A stretch of DNA of 64,000 bases from Linnemannia schmuckeri (taxonomy: Eukaryota > Mortierellomycota > Mortierellomycetes > Mortierellales > Mortierellaceae): contig JANATG010000015.1 in the NCBI GenBank assembly GCA_029449235.1, positions 62,001 through 126,000 on the forward strand, given 5' to 3'. The notes beneath the pieces are model-generated. The model ran no database searches, had not been told where the DNA came from, and saw nothing but the letters and a program-made list of their open reading frames with translations. Positions within the stretch are counted from its first letter, which is position 1, and the number at the start of each line of letters is the position of its first letter. Position numbers and translations under genes: made by a program. Positions 56,401 to 64,000 of this stretch are shown here, one piece after another.

Positions 56401-59400
56401 TGTTCCTGTCTTGAGCTGAGCAAGGAGCTGTTCAGAACTTCCAGGATGATTCAGCAGCCAAATGTAGTTAGAGAGATTGGACGCGAGCTGAGCGCTCCAC
56501 TTTTGATACACCGTCGGGTCCGCAAACGTCTCAGAACTGTAGCCTGCGCCCTTGTAGATGTTACTAATGTATTTCGGGTCCTGAGATAGTTTTGCACCGA
56601 TCCACAAACCTGGAGAAGAGGCGTCTATGCAAGGACGAAGATAAAAATTGCATTAGCATTGAGCAGTGAACCAGTAATCGTGACCCAAACAAAGCGGCAA
56701 TGGTTGAAGATACATACATGGAAGCAACTTGACAAAGCTGTCAAAGAGCATTCGGCAGACCCTTGTGTACTCGACTTCAGGTTGCGCGGTCTCATTCAAC
56801 AACCATTCTACAACAACATCCAAAGTTGCGTCGTCGTGATTGGGAAACCGCCGTCTGTCTTGCGAATCCTTGAGGAACAGGCTGGACTTGACTTGGATGA
56901 TACGCTGGAGATGAGTAATGGCCTGGTATGTCTGTTGGCGAGTACCTAGGCCTGCGTGATCACCCTCTGCCAGTCTCAGTCCAAACAGCATCCAGTAAAG
57001 CAGCTCCAGCGTGAACTGGTTCACCAGCGTGGCCTCCTCGCGGAAGATCCTGTAGATACGATTCACAATAAGAGCGGCACCAAGACGCTTTGTAGGGTTT
57101 GAGTGCGAGGCAAGATTATAGGTTCGCTTCAACAGAGACTTGACATTCACAGACTATTCAATAGAGTAAAATAAAGAGGGAGCGGTAAGGACAATGTGTC
57201 TGTCTACATACATACGACGCAGATGAATACTCTTTTCATGATTGCTTACGGAGGAGGATGTCCCACTTTGCTTGATTGACCACTTGACAAACTCACTGAG
57301 ACACTCAGCACCGTAGTCTCGAAGGGGACCAAGAGTATCACATGCGGCATCCATACAGCAGCTCAGCAAAGCAATGGTCTCTGGATTCTCATACTGGGAG
57401 CTGATCGTCAGCCAGTGGATCAACTGTGACACCAATGGACGATAGAGGGACTGGGGCACCAGATCCACGTCGACAGCAAGGCGGAGTAGCGCAGGGAACA
57501 CTTTCAAATAGATCTTGTGGAATGGGCTCTGATAAATGCAATTACATAAAAATCGGCTTAGACGTCGCACCTTGCATCACATCATATACTATGGTATTAA
57601 ATATAGGTGAGACTTACGTTCTTTGTGTCTTGTGATGATCGGGCCCGGAATGCACTGGAGCCAATCATGAGAATGACAAGGGAATGAAGGAGTTCGCAAC
57701 TTGCAACCTTGGTCTGACGATTCAGCGAATGCTCAGCCAAGTCAACAATACGTGGCAGCATTTCATCTACGATAAAAACACTTAGTTTGATCAGTGTATG
57801 CGTTCATTTGCTTCTTGGTAACATTGCAGAAACCGATATGTGAGTTCTTACCGAGGTGAAGTTCCGTCTTCATCTCCTGGAACGGGATTTTGAACTTGAC
57901 TCTTGGCTCAGGATCCCAGGCAAGCAAATCGGACACAGCAGTCTTGTCGCTGGAGCGCGCCAACCGGCGGTCTAAAATGAGTTTGTTGTACTGAGCTTGA
58001 CGACCAAGGAGTCTCAATATCCGCAACTGAAGATTCTTCATGGACTGCACTTGCGAGGACGATCCCTACGAACAGCAAGGAAAACGGTCATCCAAAGTTA
58101 TTGGCTTACAGTGAAAACACCTCCTTATAAAGTAGGAAGGCAAGGGTTACATATTGTGACTTTCATACCTCAGTGAACACGTCCTTAACCATCTTCGTGT
58201 AGGCTGTCTGACCCCTGCCGGATCGATCCTTTCTCGACTTGACAGTGGATCCATCAGCTCCATCACCATCTCCTGTTGGTATATGAACCAAGAGATACTC
58301 GTTCAAACAAGGAAGTACCTGGGCAAACCACGAGTTTTGCTCCCGATCAACAATCTCAATCCACCGTTCGACAGCGTCGAGTCCAATTGACGCCAGAGGA
58401 AAGTAACCGAGGCCAAGCTTGAGCGCCAGCTGAATAGGAGCAATAATGCTGCTCGAGTCGGTGAGGGCAGACGGGCTGGAGAGTACCAGGTGCAGACACG
58501 ATGCGAGAAGGTCATCTTTATATTGCTCCAGTCGAGCAAGAACTTCACGAACGTACTTTTGAAACAAGGCCGCCGCGCGTTGAACTCCCATGGGCTCATC
58601 CTCATTCTATCACAAACATGATTATTTTTCAGACATTAGCCTTTGGTCAAAATTTTCAGAGCCGAGATCATAGATGAAAGCCTCTACTTGTTGTGTTTCT
58701 TACCTTGACACGTCGATCCGCTGTACTTATCGACTTGAAGAGAGAGATGTTCTGGCAGACTTGGAGGCAAGTAGCAAACATCTTGTAAAAACCGCTCACG
58801 AGGGGATGCCTTGCAGAAAGTTCAATGAGAGTGTTGCCGATTACGTACGTCCATCGTCCGAATAGATCAGGTCGGACTTCAGGCAAAAAAAGCTGCCAAA
58901 ACTCCGTCAAGTTCTGGAAAATTGCAAAGTCTTTGGCACAGTTTGCTTGCATCTTGGTAACGTCGCCGGAGACAGGGACCATAGAGACTAGTTCCATAGA
59001 TGTATCGGGGTCGAAAAGTCTGGATTCTGATGTCAAATCATCCTTACCGGCTGCCTCATTGTCTGTGGGGGCCTCAGCGTCGGACACTGAGAGGTTCAAA
59101 AGTGAAACCAGCCGCTTGAATGACTCCATTGTTGAGCCGTAGATAATTTGTAAGAATCGCTCATGGTCACCGTCGGGGATTTCTGTGAATTTCTTCTTGA
59201 GGTCCTTGCTGAGAGAATTAGGTTTAAATAGGTTTCGCCATAGGAAAAGGTAGATGGTGTATGAATGAGGAATGCTTTCCGTTGCTCCTGGTTGCCGACC
59301 GCTCTTGAACAGATCTGCCAAGGACCGTGAAATGTCTGACGACGTGAAAACCAATAACTTGTATGCTACAATGCGTAGTTGCGCATAGAATAAAACGTGA

Positions 59401-61564
59401 AAGATAATCGCGAGGTTAGTTACCATAAACTCAACGATGAGTCTCAATGCGGCCAAAGTTATGAGGACACAGTTGTGACTTACAAAACTTGTCAAAGAAT
59501 CCCCTCAAAACTCCTTCGCTTTTGTTAAAAAGGCTGACGAGAAGCCTCTCGATGGCGATAGTGCAGTCGATACGGTTGTAGTACGAGAGCTTCGCAAAAT
59601 TGACGATAGCCACGTTCGCCATTTGATTCAGTGCGGTCATCAAAAGCTCAGGGATCTCATCGTAGACCTCGGCGACGAAGGTGTATGCTGTGATGAACGC
59701 TGCAAGGTGGGAAGTTGAACCGTCGATTCCTTCGTTTGTATTTCTACTATCCCAACAAGGCATGGTTAGAGATAGTCAGAAATCGCTAAGCGGACAAAGC
59801 GTAATAATTTGATCCGCTCCTCTCAAATGAACAAACGATGCGTGTTAATCTAGAAACACTTACGAAGAGACCAAGAACGCGCTCTTTGTGAGGAGATGCG
59901 CGAGAAGTTTGGGAAGCTGGTCGGGTGCGATGTGTTTGCAAGGGGCTGCAAAGTATCCGTATCCTCTGATAGCCACCGACATTGCCTTGAATTGAGCCAA
60001 CGTCGTGACGACCTCCGTGCTGATGATTTGCTTGAAGTTTGTTGTGAAGAACTAGTTCCGATACAGAAAATTGTGACAGTTAGAAACAAAATCATCATAA
60101 AAGTGAAATGCATTTAGGATAGCTATACTCACCAGGAAGCACTGATATTCTTTTTCCATAGTAGGGGAGGTCGTCAGGACGTTCGCAATCTATACATGAA
60201 GCATCATCGATGTTAGTGTTATATCCTTGCCCTTCTTTTCATAATCACGCTGCTTATTATAGAAACAAAGTCCTTGTCTCTAACCTTACCTCTTGCAAGA
60301 ACACATCCAGAGCGTTGTATCCACACTTTGACATTTTGTCGTGCGTGTGTTCACAGTAGCCAGCAATCCTTTGGTACATCCACTCGTAAATATCAATCAG
60401 CAATGGTCGGAAGAAATGAATGTGGTGGGCGAACAAGTCCAGAGCGGCTAAGTAAAATTCAAAACAGAGGAGTTTTTTTTTGTGAGTTAAAGAGAACGAG
60501 TGATGTATTGTTGATATCTAATTTGAAAAAAAAAAAAAAAAAAAAAATGCGGATGGCACATACCCACAGGTGCAGCATATCGACTGAGATCTTCTGGGAC
60601 ATTGACCAGAGTCTTGACGAACCGCATGATAGCTGGAACCTTGCTTGCGGCACTTTCTGATGAGAGACTGTAAAGACAGTTGTCTAGTCCAAGGATTGCA
60701 CCCGCCACCAATGAAAGTTCCTGCTTGCCGCCTGCACTCAACTGAGTCTCCACAGTGCTCATACACCACCGAACGATTGATTCCAGACGCTCAGCTGCAA
60801 TTTTCGGAAAGTAACGCGCCACCATTCCCAAGACCTCCAGCACTTCTGCCTTGACTGTTCCTCCCATTTTTGTTTGCTGAGTGCCGTATGCTGTGAAGCA
60901 CTTAGTGAAAAGTCCTGTAATGTCAAGTGCTTCGGGGTCGATCAGAGATGTGTAAGAGGACAGTATGATTTTGATTGGAAGCAAGGAGGCGCGCTTGACC
61001 TTGGCTATACCATCGTTAAGGAACAGAGTCTGGCACGTTTTCTGTATTGAAGAACAGAATGGATAAGCCGTTAGAAATGGTGTCACATGATTGCGCGCTA
61101 TCGTCCATACTATTGTCAGGTTGGGGTCCGATGCGGCGCCTCACCTTGATGTCAACGATAAAAGGCGACATGGTGGCCGGTGACCGGGTCAGGTACTCGG
61201 CTGTGAACTCCAGAAAAGTAACCTTGGCGTCGGCATGAACCTTCTTGTCAAGGGACCTGCGGAGAAAGTGCAGAATGCCTTTATCAGGATTGAACAAAAG
61301 GGATGTAGCCATATCTATATTGTCGCCAAGAAAAGCCTTCTGTTAAGGATAGGTTGTCTATCGCGCAATAAGCTTTGCATATATAGTCTCGGTGTCAGCC
61401 TTTTCAGAGTCGTTACCAAGCTCGTCCTCTCTCAGGTCGGAGAGGGCGATGTTGCAGATGTTTGTTGCGGCTGCTTGACTATCGATGTTGGCGATGTTAG
61501 GGTCATTTATGTCGTCGATGAGCTCGACCAGTGTGAGCCGGATGTGATCCAAGGGCAAACTCAT
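44406..61564 (-). CDS. PRKDC: DNA-dependent protein kinase catalytic subunit (DNA-PKcs), many exons
   Basis: Giant PI3K-like kinase that holds DNA ends for non-homologous end joining in the nucleus. Coding blocks fill 17 kb with short introns; length should approach the about 4,100 residues of the family, but not every junction was resolved. The start MSLPLDHIRLTLVEL at 61564 is likely, not proven. Blocks between about 61 and 50 kb are helical-repeat (HEAT-like); FAT-type helices lie at about 49.6-46 kb. Last exons: ...-45845, 45747-45471, 45365-44853 and 44743-44406. The kinase shows HLFLVKGGEDLRLDQRVQQL, GTYKVIPMSGSLGILEW, SPEAFLMLRSEF, YILGIGDRHLENFLV, PIDFGHAFGSATEALPVPE and NTMDIFVKEPLLDW. 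Then come MGIARKKLEGYNPAHLT and the FATC end LDILGRAWIGWMPWV. These match DNA-PKcs rather than TRRAP, ATM or TOR, and the catalytic DRH...N and DFG residues are intact. Confidence 0.9.
47338..47430. repeat. Repeat-bearing intron insert in DNA-PKcs gene
   Basis: Two tandem near-copies of GCATTTGGYRGCGGAAAAGAT are followed by TATAGCTTTTAAGAAGTTCGCT. The latter resembles the flank and first bases of the tRNA fragment at about 20424-20447. It lies in the intron between coding blocks at about 47305 and 47450. It looks like a small dispersed repeat relic. Confidence 0.45.
60523..60546 (+). repeat. A tract in DNA-PKcs intron
   Basis: More than 20 A on the plus strand, T on the coding strand, within a short intron of the DNA-PKcs gene. 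It is typical of the homopolymer-rich introns in this window. Confidence 0.8.
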
Positions 61565-61773
61565 TGCGGTTGAGTAGTTGAATCAAGTTAGGGGATGAAT
61601 GTTGAATGGAGATGGATGAGGGAGAAGGAGAGGAAGGAGAAAGTTATGAGGGAACAAGAACAAAAGGCAAACGCGACAAAAAGAGTGGCAAAAGACAGAA
61701 AATGGTGGCGGGAAATTTGGACGAGCGACAAAAAACAGTCGTAATTTATTTGATAGCACACGAAACAAATTTT
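61565..61773. promoter_or_regulatory. DNA-PKcs upstream region
   Basis: 209 bp between the DNA-PKcs start and the stop of the next minus-strand gene. It is purine-rich on the plus strand and must hold both the DNA-PKcs promoter and the 3' end of the AtuA-like gene. Confidence 0.4.
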
Positions 61774-64000
61774 TTACAGTGAGGACAAAAGACCCTTGGG
61801 GACCTTGACCTTAAAGCTGAGGAGCATCTGTCCATAGGACTTGCCCTGACGATCCAGGTTCAGCGAACTCAAACCACCGCCTCCTAAACTGCGAGTGAGG
61901 ACAAAGTTGAGGGCCTGGATACCAGGGAGCTCATAGCGGGCGACCTTGCCCTGGGCAAGATGGGCCATATACTCCTTGACTGATTCAGCAGTCAGCTGCT
62001 GATTGATATAAGGGTAGAACTTGGGATCACGAGCAATCACACCAACGTTGGCAGTATCACCTTTGTCGCCACTGCGAGCATAAGCGATGCGGATCAGAGG
62101 AACCAACACAGTCTCCTCTGAGGCATTAGCGGGCAAGGGTGCAGCGGGGAGCACAGGAGGGTACTCGTTCTTGGCATCGCTGGGACCAGTGAAAGGAATG
62201 GTCTTTTGGATCAACTTATCACCAGTGCCAATGGTCAACTTGGCGGGAACAGCGCCCTTGGGAGCAAGGATGGAATAGTGCGTCATGTTGGGGCTTGGAT
62301 GAGGACGTCCGGCTCCACCTCCAGTGATTCCGGGGGCATTACCGGTCGCACTAGGGGCCAGCTCGACTCCGAGAAGAAGCAAGCCGTGCTTTTCAGGGTG
62401 GACAGCAGTAATTCTGCAGCAGACTTCACGCGAATCGATGGCAGTTGCATGCGGTCTATAATAAGGGACGTGAAAAAGTGTATTAGGATGTGTACGACGA
62501 AAGAACATCAAAGATAAGGCAATCGATCGTTCTTGTGGCGCCACCTAGTTTCGGCTTTTTTTCATACCCATATGAAGACTCGGCTCCGAGGGCCTCGACG
62601 CGGACGGCAGTGTAATCCTCAATGCCGAACCTCTCCAGGTTCTTTCTGGCGCGCTTGACGACAGCATCACCCACCGCAAGAGCCTAGCATCACATACAAA
62701 GCAATACCTATCGGTTAGCGAGCTGTCAACTGTGTCAATAAAATGCAGCAAAGTCTTACATGCGGGACGAGTAATCAAAGTGTACCTTGCGTCTGGCATC
62801 AACGCCACCAATCCACAGATCGGCAGTGATCTTGTAGCCCTCCACGTAAATACCGGAGCACTTGAGGTACGGTGTTGGGGGTCTTCCCTTAGCGCCAGTT
62901 ACCAAGACACGATCCTTGCCGACCTGGGAGACCTTGACATTGCGGAGATCCAAGATGACATCAGGGAGAATGTAGGAGCCAGGGTCCAAAACTTCATAGA
63001 CAAGCTGCTCGGCCACCGTGGCAACAGTCACCAACCCACCGGTCTCGGCTGGCTTTGTGACAATAAAGTCGCCATTGGACTTGCACTCGACAACGGGGAA
63101 ACCCATGTTGGCCCATCCTCCGTGAGGCGAGTTGGCACTGAGCTCCCAGTCGGTAAAGTTGCCCCCTGTAGTGTGGCAGCCACATTCGATGATGTGTCCA
63201 GCCAGCGATGCTCCTGCCATCTGATCCCAGTCCTTGTTGGGGTTCCACTTGTATTCGTGCAACAGCGGTCCCAAAACGAGGGCACTGTCGACGACTCGTC
63301 CAGTGACAACAATGGTCGCTCCTGCGTCGAGAGCCTCTGCAATTGGAACGGCTCCAAGGTAGGCATTGAGGGACAAGTTCTTCTTTTCGGCTCCTGGGTA
63401 ACGGTCGACCTCGTCCTTGTTGCCGGTGATGTAGTTGAAGGGGATCAACTCGCCCTTGGCATTCATCTCCTCTGCGCGCTCGTGAAGGTCGTCTCCGGTG
63501 ACAGCTGCGACAACCAAGCCTTTGATGCCGTTCTCTTCGGCGATCTGCTCGATAGCCTCCTTAAGTGCGAGGGGGTCAAGTCCTCCGGCGTTTGTAATGA
63601 CTTTTGTGCCATTGGCGACGATATCCTCGATCAATCGTTTCCAGACAAAGGTGATAAAGTCGCCGATGTAGCCACCCGGACCAGCTCGGCTGGCCTTCTT
63701 GGGGTTGGCACCTGACTTGCGGTGGCGCGCCAGGAGACCCATAGTGACCTCTAGATATATCAAGGATAAGATTGGCAGTGTGTTAGTAGCAAACGCTTGT
63801 GTCTCAGTCGGGTGGGACATTGTGCATATGAAATCAATGATGATGATGACGGGGAACTCATGTTTGCTATATAGTCGTTTGTTGTTGAAGGGCTTTACCG
63901 GCAAGGTAGTCGGCCACCAGGTAGTCGAGGTTCTTGCCCTCGAGAGTGACCAGTTGCTCAGCAGCCGAGACTGAGTCTCCCCAGAAAGCACTGTAGCATC
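61774..64000 (-). CDS. AtuA-family (acyclic terpene utilisation-like) protein, 5' end outside window
   Basis: Exons read on the minus strand: beyond 64000 to 63899, 63750-62786, 62683-62568 and 62455-61774, all in phase. The first visible residues are YSAFWGDSVSAAEQLV, near the start of the family domain, so only a short N-terminus is missing. Further landmarks are DYLAEVTMGLLARHR across a splice, TNAGGLDPLAL, VVTGRVVDSALVLGPLLHEY, GHIIECGCHTTGGNF, GKDRVLVTGAKGRPPTPYLK and DARRKALAVGDAVVKRA. A C-terminal domain with IRIAYARSGDKGDTANVGVIAR ends near SFKVKVPKGLLSSL. In Pseudomonas AtuA is needed for citronellol/geraniol breakdown, with unclear catalysis; fungal members have no settled function. 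Confidence 0.87.

Noticed and set aside
62732..63715. 327-residue plus-strand frame
   Set aside because: Antisense shadow of the AtuA-like exon; codon bias of the real gene keeps the opposite strand open.

Overview
The window is nuclear DNA of an intron-rich filamentous fungus, most likely an early-diverging lineage such as Mortierellomycotina or another Mucoromycota. This is inferred from short GT-AG introns (about 45-160 nt), multi-exon genes, an F-box family typical of these fungi, an N-myristoylatable LaeA/UMTA-like methyltransferase and, most tellingly, a complete-looking DNA-PKcs gene, which Dikarya usually lack. No species was identified by comparison.

Layout. Positions 1-365 hold two abutting relics of a LINE carrying RNase H (called LINE-A here). 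Hexokinase (841-2698, minus) follows, then about 3 kb of non-coding DNA. A methyltransferase (5798-8680, minus) and a 14-exon anoctamin/TMEM16 gene (10901-16711, plus) are divergent. From 16.77 to 27.75 kb lies a retroelement nest: LINE-A copy 1, a SINE-like element, LINE-A copy 2 with a clean 13-bp target-site duplication, and a 7.2-kb LINE with three ORFs (called LINE-B). LINE-B lies between a 25-bp copy of the 5' end of tRNA-Ile(AAT) and the complete tRNA-Ile gene, which suggests insertion into the tRNA gene with regeneration of an intact copy.

From 28 kb onward the DNA is ordinary gene-dense sequence: cyclase-associated protein (CAP/Srv2), a GPI-anchored Kre9/Knh1-like wall protein, an F-box protein, a PHD-zinc knuckle-ePHD chromatin reader, a LYC1-like acetyltransferase, a small strongly promoted protein of unknown function, and the spliceosomal cyclophilin CWC27. 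The DNA-PKcs gene then covers 44.4-61.6 kb on the minus strand. An AtuA-family gene (minus) runs off the right edge.

The host genes are unrelated housekeeping, chromatin and cell-surface functions; there is no operon logic. The biology that ties the window together is retrotransposition: a tRNA-associated LINE, a second LINE family inserted repeatedly in one orientation, and a possible SINE, next to a gene for end-joining DNA repair.
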